Below, piece by piece: positions 39,978 to 48,835 of a stretch of DNA of 64,000 bases (within the stretch, counting starts at the first letter, position 1; each line of letters starts with the position of its first letter). Both the position numbers and the translations under genes were made by a program. The notes beneath the pieces were generated by a model. It made no database searches and was not told the origin of the DNA. It saw only the letters and a program-made list of their open reading frames with translations. Source of the stretch: Psychrobacter immobilis (GTDB lineage: Bacteria > Pseudomonadota > Gammaproteobacteria > Pseudomonadales > Moraxellaceae); NCBI RefSeq assembly GCF_904846225.1, contig NZ_CAJGZJ010000001.1, forward strand, positions 1-64,000, written 5' to 3'.

Positions 39978-40346
39978 GATGGTCTGACCCTTTGACTGAA
40001 TTAAAGTAGTGCTAAAAAATACAATTGCCTTTATTTATACCACTGTCGATGGTGCGAGCAGATATCATATAAATAGTGGTAAAAAACTTACTAGCAGATA
40101 AATGACTGTTTAACCAATACCTGATAGATAGATGCTTATAATGAGCACGAACCGTCAAAAATCAAGCGTGATACATTAACGACCACTAAAACTCCAACGA
40201 TTTGGTTGGCGGCAGAGGCGTTATTTACTTTAGCATATCAAATACTTAGCTCGATTAAAAAATAAGCATAATAACAATACACAAAAATTTGTCAGCCTCA
40301 AAAAGTGCTATGATAAACCATAATTTTAAACGCGCGCAGGTTTATT
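39978..40346. other. Divergent intergenic region, no gene seen
   Basis: 369 AT-rich bases between divergent genes. A loose TACCACT...AGTGGTA inverted pair (about 40038-40082) is present. No ORF with ribosome-binding site or RNA gene found. Confidence 0.4.
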
Positions 40347-40901
40347 ATGAATTATCTAATTAAGCTAAACTCATTGACTGCTGATTTTACTAGCAAACTG
40401 AGCCATACCATCATGAGTAAACCCGTTATTATTCTGTCGGTGATGACCGCGACAGTGATGACCTTGTCAGGCTGTGCAACCACACAAAGCCTCACACCGC
40501 AGCAGTGTCAGGCCAGTAACTGGCAAGAAGTTGGCTATGCAGACGGTTTAAATGGGCGTTCAGGCGCTTACTTTGGTCAATATGCCAATAGTTGCGCGAG
40601 CGTCGGCGGTACAATGCCCAATCGTATAAAATGGGAGCAAGGCCGTCAGCAAGGCCTCAAAAATTATTGTACCGAACTCACTGCTTATAAAGTTGGCCGC
40701 GAGGGCTATGATTGGCAGCCCGTTTGCCCACTCGAAGGCATTGAGAAGCTAGAAGAAGCCTACTCTCAAGGACGCTACTATTATATCCGCCAGCGTGACC
40801 TTGATTATCTACGTTCGCCCTACCCATTTGGCTATGGACGCTTTGGTTATAGACCTTTCGGTTATGCACCGTTTGGCTACGGTCATGGTTACGGTTGGTA
40901 A
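40347..40901 (+). CDS. DUF2799-type lipoprotein with Gly/Tyr-rich tail
   Basis: Outer-membrane-type lipoprotein. The signal peptide is MSKPVIILSVMTATVMTLSGC with the lipidated Cys; counted from the first ATG this sits at residues 23-43, so the true start may be 40413, although a weak AGG lies only before 40347. The DUF2799 part shows repeated CxxxxWxxxGYxDGLxG and WxxGxxxGLxxYC patterns (NWQEVGYADGLNGRSG, KWEQGRQQGLKNYC). The last 25 residues are a Gly/Tyr/Phe repeat (FGYGRFGYRPFGYAPFGYG). Function unknown for the family. Confidence 0.8.
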   Translation: MNYLIKLNSLTADFTSKLSHTIMSKPVIILSVMTATVMTLSGCATTQSLTPQQCQASNWQEVGYADGLNGRSGAYFGQYANSCASVGGTMPNRIKWEQGRQQGLKNYCTELTAYKVGREGYDWQPVCPLEGIEKLEEAYSQGRYYYIRQRDLDYLRSPYPFGYGRFGYRPFGYAPFGYGHGYGW

Positions 40902-40945
40902 TTTATTAATAAATTAAGTAAATGAGTTTTGATATATCAAATAAA

Positions 40946-41530
40946 CTATGCACTAGTAGCCCATGAAAATAGTACATAGTTATCTTTTGTTTCGTAAAAT
41001 ATTGAAATTTCGTTCCACTCTATAATGAGTCCTATTGCTCTGACAATTGAGTTTAATATATAGTTAAAGTTACTTTGCTCATCGTCAATTTCTTTGTTAT
41101 TAATATAAATCCCCCAGTGTGAGGGTTCATTGAACATACGAGAAGTATCATCTGCAATCAATCGCTTTATGTCGTTAACTATCCATCCTATTTTTTCTTG
41201 TGCTTCGTTGGGAGAAATATTTTTGAATAAGAACTGATCTATCAGCGGATTTATAAAATTAATCAAAATATCTCCTACATTATCTTCTGTAGTTTCCTCT
41301 ATTAACCACTCCTCATAAAAGTGAGTTTCATAAGTGATTAATGATACAAAAGCTTCAAAGCTATTACTTACATCTTGTTTTGCACATGTGAAAAAATGAG
41401 CACTACTTGAACCTTCATGCATCGTTCGAAACTCTATAATATTTGTTTGATATTTTTGACTCAGAAGCATATATTTTTTCACAAGCTCAATATGAGAATA
41501 AAACCTTTCTTTAGATATCAAATATTCCAT
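40946..41530 (-). CDS. Unrecognised 194-residue protein
   Basis: No family recognised. AT-rich gene with soluble, acidic, Phe/Ile-rich product; no signal or membrane span. It has a helical N-terminus (SKERFYSHIELVKKYMLL) and a central NVGDILINFINPLIDQFLF. Lies between the DUF2799 lipoprotein gene and the exbD terminator, opposite to the former. Its composition is close to that of many immunity or defence-island orphans, but nothing specific supports such a role. Confidence 0.6.
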   Translation of the reverse strand: MEYLISKERFYSHIELVKKYMLLSQKYQTNIIEFRTMHEGSSSAHFFTCAKQDVSNSFEAFVSLITYETHFYEEWLIEETTEDNVGDILINFINPLIDQFLFKNISPNEAQEKIGWIVNDIKRLIADDTSRMFNEPSHWGIYINNKEIDDEQSNFNYILNSIVRAIGLIIEWNEISIFYETKDNYVLFSWATSA

Positions 41531-41585
41531 AACGTTAACCCTCGATGCTTTTTCAAGTACAATAAATCATTACACTAATAAAGAA

Positions 41586-41613
41586 AACCTCGCAAAGTTG
41601 CCCAAGCGAGGTT
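41586..41613 (-). terminator. Hairpin after exbD
   Basis: AACCTCGC-12 base loop-GCGAGGTT, then TTTTCTT on the minus strand, about 90 bases past the exbD stop. Confidence 0.7.
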
Positions 41614-41704
41614 CAATAAATTTTTATTCTTTTCGTTGTTTTTCTTATTATCTCAGCGTTTTATCGCTATAAAGTATCCAAATAATACGGTTCGTGAGTA
41701 CATG

Positions 41705-42106
41705 CTACTCGTTAACAAACGCTACTTTGGTGAGTCCAGCTTGACTGGTAGCCGCCAATACTTGAGCAACTGTATCGTATTTACTTTCTTTGTCAGCGCG
41801 CAGTTGTACCGAAGGGTCTTTACCACCAGCACTCTGTTGCTGCAATCGTGTCTCAAGCTCTGCCATACTAATCGGAGTGCTGTCCCAAAATATTCCTGCG
41901 TCCTTATCAATGCTAATTTGAATGGCTTCTGGTGGCGTATCATTCACCGACGCACTGGTCTTCGGTAAGTCTAATGGCACCGTCGGATTTAGCACGGTCG
42001 CCGTCAATAAAAATATAATCATCAATACCAGCATGATATCGATTAGCGGAATGAGGTTCATCTCATTCATGCTTTGCACGTCATCATCACCCAATTGAAA
42101 TGCCAT
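41705..42106 (-). CDS. exbD: TonB-system energy transducer ExbD
   Basis: Inner-membrane part of the proton channel that powers TonB. 133 residues from MAFQLGDDD. One transmembrane helix with the proton-bearing Asp in NLIPLIDIMLVLMIIFLL, then a periplasmic domain ending VAQVLAATSQAGLTKVAFVNE. Upstream in-frame starts (TTG at 42118, ATG at 42112) would add only a few residues. Last gene of tonB-exbB-exbD. Confidence 0.94.
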   Translation of the reverse strand: MAFQLGDDDVQSMNEMNLIPLIDIMLVLMIIFLLTATVLNPTVPLDLPKTSASVNDTPPEAIQISIDKDAGIFWDSTPISMAELETRLQQQSAGGKDPSVQLRADKESKYDTVAQVLAATSQAGLTKVAFVNE

Positions 42107-42208
42107 AATCATTCTCAATACGTTTAGTTATTCGCAATACAGCCAGCACTTTTTAACAGGTCACTGGCTTGTTCTCTCTTAACTGACAACCTTATCACTT
42201 GAACACTA

Positions 42209-42898
42209 TTAAGGCTGTGATGCTGCTGAGCTACGATAGTGCTTGGCTTGCTGATCATCTTCTGTGCTTGATTGATGCTCTTTTGCTAACGGCGCTTGAG
42301 TGGCAGTAGACTTATTGTTTATTGATGACTGCGAGCTGGTTGCCAGTTTAGCAGAATTTGCCAACAGATCATGCGCACGGTCATTGGCTTGGTACATTAC
42401 ACGGCGGTTCACACGTACCGCAAGGTTATAAAACACTACCGCTGGAATAGCGACAGCGATACCAAGACCGGTCATAATAAGTGCCTCGCCTACTGGCGCT
42501 GCAACCTGTCCCAATCCTGCCTGTCCACTCGTGCCAATATTGTGCAGCGCGTGAAAAATACCCCACACTGTCCCAAACAAGCCAATAAATGGCGCAATCG
42601 CTGCCGTCGTACCGAGGATAGGTAGTCCACGCTCGCTGGCGAAACGATAACGACCAATATGCTTGAGCAAAGTCTGCTCTGTAATCAAACGCCGAGTAGC
42701 AGCGTCCGACTCTACTAGTTCGATCTGTTTAGACTGAAGCTGCTGACTCAAATCATCTGCAACAGTGACCGCCAATTTGCGACTTTGTAACACACGAATG
42801 ATGCCAGTTACCCATGAAATGATGGATAGGACTAAGAGCACAAAAAATAGGCTTTTAGTCACCATGTCGCTATATTGCCAATACGCTGTAAAGTCCAT
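42209..42898 (-). CDS. exbB: TonB-system proton channel protein ExbB
   Basis: 229 residues, MotA/TolQ/ExbB family. Three membrane helices: residues about 13-35, then after a cytoplasmic loop the conserved GLPILGTTAAIAPFIGLFGTVWGIFHA and GEALIMTGLGIAVAIPAVVFYN. Forms the pentameric channel around ExbD. The C-terminal 40 residues are Ser/Gln-rich and polar, longer than usual. Middle gene of the tonB cluster. Confidence 0.95.
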   Translation of the reverse strand: MDFTAYWQYSDMVTKSLFFVLLVLSIISWVTGIIRVLQSRKLAVTVADDLSQQLQSKQIELVESDAATRRLITEQTLLKHIGRYRFASERGLPILGTTAAIAPFIGLFGTVWGIFHALHNIGTSGQAGLGQVAAPVGEALIMTGLGIAVAIPAVVFYNLAVRVNRRVMYQANDRAHDLLANSAKLATSSQSSINNKSTATQAPLAKEHQSSTEDDQQAKHYRSSAASQP

Positions 42899-42980
42899 GT
42901 CAGACTCCTTGATTTGTTATTTCATTGCTATTACTTGATTGTTTATCGCTTCGGCGTTACTTAATAAAATGTATATCTAT

Positions 42981-43949
42981 TTATGGCACTTGATACGCGA
43001 CAGGTAATGTCACATTGCCCACAACTGGTGCACCATTTTTTGTAAATGGTTTAAATTTACCAGAACGTACTTGGCGTTGCGCTTCTTTATCTAACCTTGT
43101 ATTACCTGAAGATTTAGCAACACCAACACTATCAATACCGCCCTGCTTGTTTACCCTCAAGGTCAGCACAACTGTAAATGTCTCACCTGAAGTGGCTCTG
43201 CGTGCAGCACTATCGGGGAAGCTAAAGTTTGGTGCTGATGCCCAGTTAGCGGCACTCGCTGTAAAATTCACTGGCGTATTACTGGCCGCGGCAGCCGCTT
43301 TGTCAGCGGCTTCTTTTGCTGCTTTCGCATCTGCTGCAGCTTTGGCTTGAGCGTCGCGAGTGGCCTTGGCTCGGGCAGCATTTTCTGCTGCGTCTCTTGC
43401 TGCTTTAGCATTGGCAGCATCACGGGCTGCTTGTGCTTGAGCATCACTATTAGCTTGAGCATCACGAGCCGCTTTTTCGGCAGCAGCGGTTTTTGCATCG
43501 GCAGCGGCTTTCGTTTTTGCTGCTATAAGTCTACGTTGCTCATCGGCAGCAGCAGTATCAACTTTAGGTTCTATCTTCTTGTCTTTCGGTTTGTCTTTAG
43601 TCTGTTGTTTTTTTACTGGTTCTTTAGGAGCTGCTTTAGGTGCAGTCTTTTTCTCTACTACTGGCTTTACTGGTGTTTTTGGCTTTGGTTGTACGACTGG
43701 TTTGGCTTGAGGTTTTGGCTCCTCTTTAGGCGCTATTTCTGTTACCTCCACCTCAGATGCAGGATCTTCGGTCGGTAAGGTTACAAGCTCGATCTCAATA
43801 GGCGCCGTATTTTTTTCTGCTTCAACCTTTAATTCAGGAGTTTTGATCGCTGCTAATGCTAATGCCGTCAGCAGGTGCAACCCCACAACTATAACAACAG
43901 CGGCAATTTTTAGTCTACGTGGTGGCGCGTCTAAACTCGTTGAACTCAT
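42981..43949 (-). CDS. tonB: TonB with long Pro/Lys and Ala-rich spacer
   Basis: Couples the inner-membrane proton motive force to outer-membrane siderophore receptors. Membrane helix in residues 14-34; Pro/Lys/Glu region about 65-130 (EEPKPQAKPVVQPKPKTP); then a TolA-like Ala/Lys/Asp helical stretch about 130-225 (AAEKAARDAQA repeats); C-terminal TonB domain from about 240 (FTVVLTLRVNKQGGIDSVGV, ending PVAYQVP). 322 residues, longer than typical TonB (about 240); the extra is the Ala-rich helix. First gene of the cluster, with Fur-box-like DNA upstream. Confidence 0.9.
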   Translation of the reverse strand: MSSTSLDAPPRRLKIAAVVIVVGLHLLTALALAAIKTPELKVEAEKNTAPIEIELVTLPTEDPASEVEVTEIAPKEEPKPQAKPVVQPKPKTPVKPVVEKKTAPKAAPKEPVKKQQTKDKPKDKKIEPKVDTAAADEQRRLIAAKTKAAADAKTAAAEKAARDAQANSDAQAQAARDAANAKAARDAAENAARAKATRDAQAKAAADAKAAKEAADKAAAAASNTPVNFTASAANWASAPNFSFPDSAARRATSGETFTVVLTLRVNKQGGIDSVGVAKSSGNTRLDKEAQRQVRSGKFKPFTKNGAPVVGNVTLPVAYQVP

Positions 43950-44002
43950 AACACCCTAATATTAATTAACTGAAGTGGAATGGCGTAGATAATAATGCAA
44001 AC

Positions 44003-44034
44003 GATAATTATTATCAATAATAATTATGATAATT
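44003..44034. promoter_or_regulatory. Fur-box-like sites upstream of tonB
   Basis: GATAATTATTATCAATAAT at 44003-44021 matches the 19-base Fur consensus at 14 positions by eye, and overlapping AATAATTATGATAATT continues the pattern. About 55 bases upstream of the tonB start. AT-rich context makes chance matches easier. Confidence 0.6.
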
Positions 44035-44177
44035 TTCTTATTCCTTTTACTACCATTCAATAAATTACCGCTGTTTTAAGCAGAAAAATTAGCCTAGCTA
44101 TTCAACTATCACTCATTTAACAGTCGCAACAAAGAAGAAAGCTATTATTAATAATAAAAATCATTACCATTTGTATT

Positions 44178-44196
44178 GATAATGATTCTCAATTAA
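44178..44196. promoter_or_regulatory. Fur-box-like site upstream of the siderophore ABC genes
   Basis: GATAATGATTCTCAATTAA matches the first half of the Fur consensus exactly and 13 of 19 positions overall. It lies about 215 bases before the substrate-binding protein gene, inside the divergent control region with tonB; a second inverse-like site (AATCATTACCATTTG) lies just to its left. Confidence 0.6.
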
Positions 44197-44411
44197 TCTA
44201 TCATAACCACTGCTTGATTACTCATCTTATGATATTAAAAATTATTGAGATGCTAAAAACATAATCGCCAACCAAGCGATAAGAATTAATAACGTTCAAA
44301 GCAATACTATCGATTATCGTATGGCGTGCACCGTTACGCTAAGCAATTTTTTTAATTCACTGGCAATTATTTTTTCATATTTTGCCCAAACCTCTGGTAT
44401 CCGAGTTATTT

Positions 44412-45464
44412 ATGTCTCTTACTTTATTGTCTAACCGCTCTTCTCGCACTTTTTTTAAACGTCCGCTATTGACTGCAGTCATGACAGCATTTGTGGCTAC
44501 CATCAGTGTCGCAGGCTGTACCTCGCCTGAGTCGAATGACTCTGAGCCAGCAGATGCTAAAACTGAAAACAAAACCGCTGATGCTTCTTCGAATGTTGCT
44601 AATAATGACAATGTTTCTGCTCAAACCATTGCGGTTAATACGGTAAAAGGGGATGTCGATTTAGCGATAAGTCCCTCACCACTAGTGGTCTATGACATGA
44701 GTTTGTTACAAGATTTAGCGGCACTTGATGTGGCTGTTGATGGTGCGCCAAGTAAGCTGCTGTTAGATAATTTGCATGCCAAAACTCAGCCTGAAGCAAA
44801 AGGTGTCGGTACTGTATTTGAGCCAGATCTTGAAGCATTGAACGCTATGAAGCCGCAAGCGATCTTGATTGGTTCGCGTATGGCAAAAAAATATGATGAG
44901 CTATCAAGTATTGCTCCAACGCTAGACATGACGATTGATACGGCGAATATTTATGAATCAAGTAAGCAGCGCTTACATGATTTGGGCGCTCTATTTGGTA
45001 AAAGTGACCAAGCGGCTAAACTGCAAGGCGATATTGATACCCTTATTGACGACACTAAAACCGTGACCAAAGATAAAGGTAAGGGTTTAGTCATTATGGT
45101 TAGCGGTAATAAAATGTCTACCTATGGTGATAAATCACGCTATGGCTTTATTCATACTGTCCTAGGTGTACCAATGGCAGATGATCAAATCAAAGATGCC
45201 AGTCACGGTCAGCCTGTCTCTTTTGAGTATCTGCAAAAGATCAATCCAGACTGGTTATTTGTTGTTGATCGTAGTGCCGCCGTTGGTGCAGATGGTGTAG
45301 GTGCCAAAGCAGTGTTAGACAACCCACTGGTCGCTCAAACCAATGCGTGGACTAAAAACCAAGTGGTTTACCTAAGCCCAGACTCTTATCTTGCATTCGG
45401 TGGCTATTATCAGTGGATTCAGGATTTGACCACTATTAAGAATGCATTTGCTGGTGCTAAATAA
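44412..45464 (+). CDS. Siderophore ABC importer, substrate-binding lipoprotein
   Basis: Periplasmic binding protein of the FatB/CeuE/YclQ type, which bind ferric catecholate or petrobactin-like siderophores. Signal peptide with lipobox VAGC near residue 35, then a Ser/Asn/Asp-rich linker. Family features: VYDMSLLQDLAALDV, GVGTVFEPDLEALNAMKPQAILIGSRM, IAPTLDMT, FIHTVLGVPMADD and VLDNPLVAQTNAWTKNQVVYL. ATG at 44412 preferred to an upstream TTG at 44382. First gene of a four-gene importer, divergent from tonB. Confidence 0.9.
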   Translation: MSLTLLSNRSSRTFFKRPLLTAVMTAFVATISVAGCTSPESNDSEPADAKTENKTADASSNVANNDNVSAQTIAVNTVKGDVDLAISPSPLVVYDMSLLQDLAALDVAVDGAPSKLLLDNLHAKTQPEAKGVGTVFEPDLEALNAMKPQAILIGSRMAKKYDELSSIAPTLDMTIDTANIYESSKQRLHDLGALFGKSDQAAKLQGDIDTLIDDTKTVTKDKGKGLVIMVSGNKMSTYGDKSRYGFIHTVLGVPMADDQIKDASHGQPVSFEYLQKINPDWLFVVDRSAAVGADGVGAKAVLDNPLVAQTNAWTKNQVVYLSPDSYLAFGGYYQWIQDLTTIKNAFAGAK

Positions 45465-45535
45465 ACGTTATCAACGTTTAAGCAATTGCACTGAGTGTTC
45501 GTTATAATCTCTCATTTTTTAAGCCAGTAGTCACT

Positions 45536-46636
45536 ATGTCGTTATTTTCACATCGTGCTCGTACCAGCGTTAAAGCCAGCTCTTCTTTGCCAACGACTGC
45601 AGCAAGTTGGCAAAAAGAGTCTGGTGAAGGCCTGAGCCCCAAACATCGACGCGCCGCCATACCACCGTGGTTAATTAATACGGGTAGCCTCATTATTATG
45701 GGGCTTTTGGTATTATTAAGCCTATCTATTGGCGTGGCGGATTTTTCGTGGTCAGGTATTCTGCAAAGCCTTATTAATAATAGCGCTAACTCCGATAGCT
45801 CACTGATGCTTGTCAGCCGTATGCCGCGTACCATTGCCATTATTTTGACAGGTATTGCCATGGCAGTGGCTGGGATGATCATTCAAGTGGTACTAAAAAA
45901 CCGCTTCGTTGAGCCATCGATGGTCGGTGCTACCCAGAGCGCGGCGCTCGGGTTATTGGTCGTCAGTCTACTGTTCCCAGCCAGTGCGCTCATCATAAAA
46001 ATGAGCGTGGCCACCATCACTGCAGTGTTTGGCATGATGCTATTTATGCTGCTCATTCACCGCATTCCACCGACTGATTTTTTGATGGTTCCACTCATTG
46101 GTATTGTCTTTGGCGGGATCATTGAGGCGGTGACGACTTTTATCGCTTATCAAACCGAGACGTTACAGATGCTCAGCGTTTGGCAATTTGGTGATTTTTC
46201 TGGTGTATTAGCAGGCCGTTATGAGTTGCTTTGGCTGACGGGCGGGCTATGTATTCTCGCTTATGTCATTGCTGATAAATTAACCATCGTTGGTCTGGGC
46301 GATAATATCGCGCTGAACTTAGGCATTAGCAAGCGACAAGTAACGTGGATTGGGGTTGGCATGGTGGCGATGATGAGTGCTGTCGTCGTCGTGACAGTTG
46401 GTATGATTCCCTTTATTGGTTTGGTCGTCCCCAATATTGTGAGTCGCTTGATGGGTGATAAGTTACGCCGTAGTTTGCCAGCAGTCGCGCTGTTAGGAGC
46501 TTCGGCAGTGCTGTTATGCGATATTATCGGGCGCTCTATTCGTTACCCGTTTGAAGTGCCTGTTGCCACTGTCTTTGGTGTTGTTGGTACTGTGCTGTTT
46601 TTATGGCTATTGCTGCGTGCGCCCGCCGATCAATGA
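45536..46636 (+). CDS. Siderophore ABC importer, permease 1 (FatD/CeuB type)
   Basis: FecCD/BtuC-family inner-membrane permease, 366 residues. A polar N-terminus of about 45 residues precedes the first span. Typical motifs: MLVSRMPRTIAIILTGIAMAVAGMIIQVVLKNRFVEPSMVGA (contact with the binding protein and coupling region), GMIPFIGLVVPNIVSRLMGD (ATPase coupling helices), RYPFEVPVATVFGVVG. About ten spans. Pairs with the next permease as a heterodimer. Confidence 0.93.
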   Translation: MSLFSHRARTSVKASSSLPTTAASWQKESGEGLSPKHRRAAIPPWLINTGSLIIMGLLVLLSLSIGVADFSWSGILQSLINNSANSDSSLMLVSRMPRTIAIILTGIAMAVAGMIIQVVLKNRFVEPSMVGATQSAALGLLVVSLLFPASALIIKMSVATITAVFGMMLFMLLIHRIPPTDFLMVPLIGIVFGGIIEAVTTFIAYQTETLQMLSVWQFGDFSGVLAGRYELLWLTGGLCILAYVIADKLTIVGLGDNIALNLGISKRQVTWIGVGMVAMMSAVVVVTVGMIPFIGLVVPNIVSRLMGDKLRRSLPAVALLGASAVLLCDIIGRSIRYPFEVPVATVFGVVGTVLFLWLLLRAPADQ

Positions 46637-46717
46637 GATATCTGATCCTTTATTATACGTGGGTTCTTAGTCGTTCACTCATTGCAGCACATTGAACCTT
46701 CATACCTTCAGACATTT

Positions 46718-46758
46718 GGACATGGTTACTTATTTTCTCAATGTAACTGTCCTTTTGT
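46718..46758 (+). other. Hairpin between the two permease genes
   Basis: GGACA-tg-GTTAC pairs with GTAAC-TGTCC across a 13-base loop and is followed by TTTTGTCT. It may attenuate or process the transcript in the 151-base gap between the two permease genes. Stem contains a two-base bulge. Confidence 0.4.
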
Positions 46759-46787
46759 CTGATTAGATAAGCTTGACGCTATAGGAT

Positions 46788-47843
46788 TTGCCCATGTTTT
46801 CATCGTCTACGCCTAGCTCTACAGAAAAGAGCACTACAGAAAACGGCCACGACGCTTCTGCAGCTTGGCAAAAACGCCTTGTTCAATTTTGGACATTCAT
46901 AGTAAACCATCCAAAAACAGTAGCTGCCATCATATTAGCAATGTCGATGACGCTGTTTTTAACACTCAACGTCAATGGCTATTGGGATTTTGCACTGCCA
47001 CTACGAGGCAAAAAATTGCTGGCATTGATGGTGGTCGGGTATGCTATTGGCGTCTCAACGTTACTGTTTCAAACCTTGACGCACAACCCCATTTTGACAC
47101 CTTCTTTATTAGGTTTTGACTCACTATATGTGTTGCTCCAAAGCTTGTTGGTTTTCTTTTTGGGTGCGATTAGCTTTACGAGTATCAATCCTATTGCCAA
47201 ATTTGCTCTCGAAATTGTCCTCATGTTTGGCGCATCCATGCTGTTGTTCCAACTGTTGTTTTCAAAAAGTAGCCAAGATTTGACTCGACTCATATTGGTG
47301 GGTGTGATCTTCGGTGTATTGTTTCGTAGCTTATCGGCCTTAATTGCAAGACTGATTAATCCTGATGATTTTGTGGTAGTACAATCGGCCAGTTACGCAC
47401 AATTTAATACGGTGAATCCGCAACTGCTTGGTATCAGCCTATTTATTTGTATCATTAGTGGCTTGTTTATTTGGCGTTGGCGCTATCAGTGCGATGTACT
47501 GATGTTAGGTAAAGCGCAAGCAACCAACCTTGGTATCAACTATCAACGTCTAGCATTTGGGCTGCTAACCGTCATTGCGGTATTGGTCGCGACTGCCACA
47601 GCGTTGGTCGGGCCAGTGACCTTTTTTGGTCTATTAGTTTGCGCTTTGACCAATCGTATCGCTCGCCATATGTATCATAGCGAGCGTCTGATTTTGGTCA
47701 GCTTGGTAGCGATGATTTGCTTGGTGCTTGGTCAGACCGTATTTGAACAAGTACTGGGCATGGCAGGTGTACTGTCGGTCATCATTGAGTTAGCAGGCGG
47801 AATCGTATTTTTATTATTGATTTTTATGACTCAGCGTCGTTAA
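46788..47843 (+). CDS. Siderophore ABC importer, permease 2 (FatC/CeuC type)
   Basis: Second FecCD-family permease, 351 residues, about nine to ten spans after a polar N-terminus of 40 residues. Motifs: LLALMVVGYAIGVSTLLFQTLTHNPILTPSLLGFDSLYV, LVGPVTFFGLLVCALTNRI (coupling helices) and a final hydrophobic helix. Less like FecCD consensus at the N-terminus, as usual for the FatC/YclO branch. Confidence 0.92.
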   Translation: MPMFSSSTPSSTEKSTTENGHDASAAWQKRLVQFWTFIVNHPKTVAAIILAMSMTLFLTLNVNGYWDFALPLRGKKLLALMVVGYAIGVSTLLFQTLTHNPILTPSLLGFDSLYVLLQSLLVFFLGAISFTSINPIAKFALEIVLMFGASMLLFQLLFSKSSQDLTRLILVGVIFGVLFRSLSALIARLINPDDFVVVQSASYAQFNTVNPQLLGISLFICIISGLFIWRWRYQCDVLMLGKAQATNLGINYQRLAFGLLTVIAVLVATATALVGPVTFFGLLVCALTNRIARHMYHSERLILVSLVAMICLVLGQTVFEQVLGMAGVLSVIIELAGGIVFLLLIFMTQRR

Positions 47844-47918
47844 GAAACAGCGCCGTTAATCTTTAATAAATACCATAAAAACAAGACCTTCTCACATTTG
47901 CAAAAAACAAGAATCACT

Positions 47919-48677
47919 ATGATTAAAATAAATAATATCTCTTACCATATTGGCAAACAGCAAATCCTACGTGACGTGACCCTGTCTTTACCAAGCGCAC
48001 AAATCGTTGCGTTGATCGGCCCCAATGGCGCTGGCAAATCTACCTTGTTCTCAGTTATGTCACGCCTGCAGCCGCTACAGTCCGGACAAGTCTGCTTCGG
48101 CGAGCATGATATTGCTAACTGTCATGCGAGGACACTATCCAAAACAGTCGCCATGCTCGGACAAGACAATCAAGTACAAGGGCGCTTGCGGGTGCATGAG
48201 CTGCTGATGTTCGGACGCTATCCTTATCATCAAGGGCAACCAACTGCAAGCGATCAACAAAAAGTACAGGAAATTATCGAACGCTTCGAGCTTGAATCTT
48301 TAGCCGATCGTTTTTTATCAACATTGTCAGGTGGTCAACGCCAACGGGTATTGATTGCGATGATTGTCTGTCAAGACACGCCCTACTTACTACTCGACGA
48401 GCCGCTAAATAATTTGGATATGTACCACGCAGGACGTCTGATGCGTGAGCTGTGTGAGGTGAGCCATAGCCAACAAAAAACCGTCGTGATTGTCCTACAT
48501 GATATCAATCAAGCCGCTCAATTTGCCGATACGGTCGTCACGATGAAAGAAGGACAAGTGATGGCAGTTGGTGAACCTGCTGATGTCCTTACCAAAGAGA
48601 CAATGAAGGAATTATATAACGTCGATGTGACTGTACTGAATCATCAAGGTCGTCCAGTGATTGTGGATACGGTTTAA
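47919..48677 (+). CDS. Siderophore ABC importer, ATP-binding protein (FatE/CeuD type)
   Basis: Powers ferric-siderophore import. Walker A GPNGAGKST, Q-loop LGQDNQ, signature LSGGQRQR, Walker B YLLLDEPLNNLD, switch His in VLHDINQAAQ. 253 residues from MIKINNIS; a longer frame begins at 47898. Last gene of the importer. Confidence 0.94.
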   Translation: MIKINNISYHIGKQQILRDVTLSLPSAQIVALIGPNGAGKSTLFSVMSRLQPLQSGQVCFGEHDIANCHARTLSKTVAMLGQDNQVQGRLRVHELLMFGRYPYHQGQPTASDQQKVQEIIERFELESLADRFLSTLSGGQRQRVLIAMIVCQDTPYLLLDEPLNNLDMYHAGRLMRELCEVSHSQQKTVVIVLHDINQAAQFADTVVTMKEGQVMAVGEPADVLTKETMKELYNVDVTVLNHQGRPVIVDTV

Positions 48678-48774
48678 GCGCTGGCTATTTGGCAGCGATG
48701 CCTATTTGGTAGTACTCATATTCTAAAACATGATCAGGTTTCACCCTGAAACTTTCTTGTCACTTGCCTTTTAT

Positions 48775-48789
48775 GTACTACTGTACTAG
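48775..48789. promoter_or_regulatory. Candidate TrpR operator (two GTACTA half-sites)
   Basis: GTACTA-ct-GTACTAG lies about 47 bases before the trpR start. Known Trp operators are built on GTACTAG / CTAGTAC half-sites; here two half-sites are in direct rather than inverted order, so this is a weak candidate for autoregulation. Confidence 0.35.
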
Positions 48790-48835
48790 AATGCTGAAAC
48801 AAGACAGTCATTCCTTCTTATTAAGACCAAACATT

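Noticed and set aside
43347..43778. 143-residue plus-strand frame, Cys/Phe/Ser-rich with hydrophobic runs
   Set aside because: Antisense of the Ala/Lys/Pro-rich tonB spacer; composition is a by-product of that repeat.
48737..48755. GTTTCA-ccc-TGAAAC inverted repeat after the siderophore ATPase gene
   Set aside because: Short stem with no T-run; could be a weak operator or chance, so not called.
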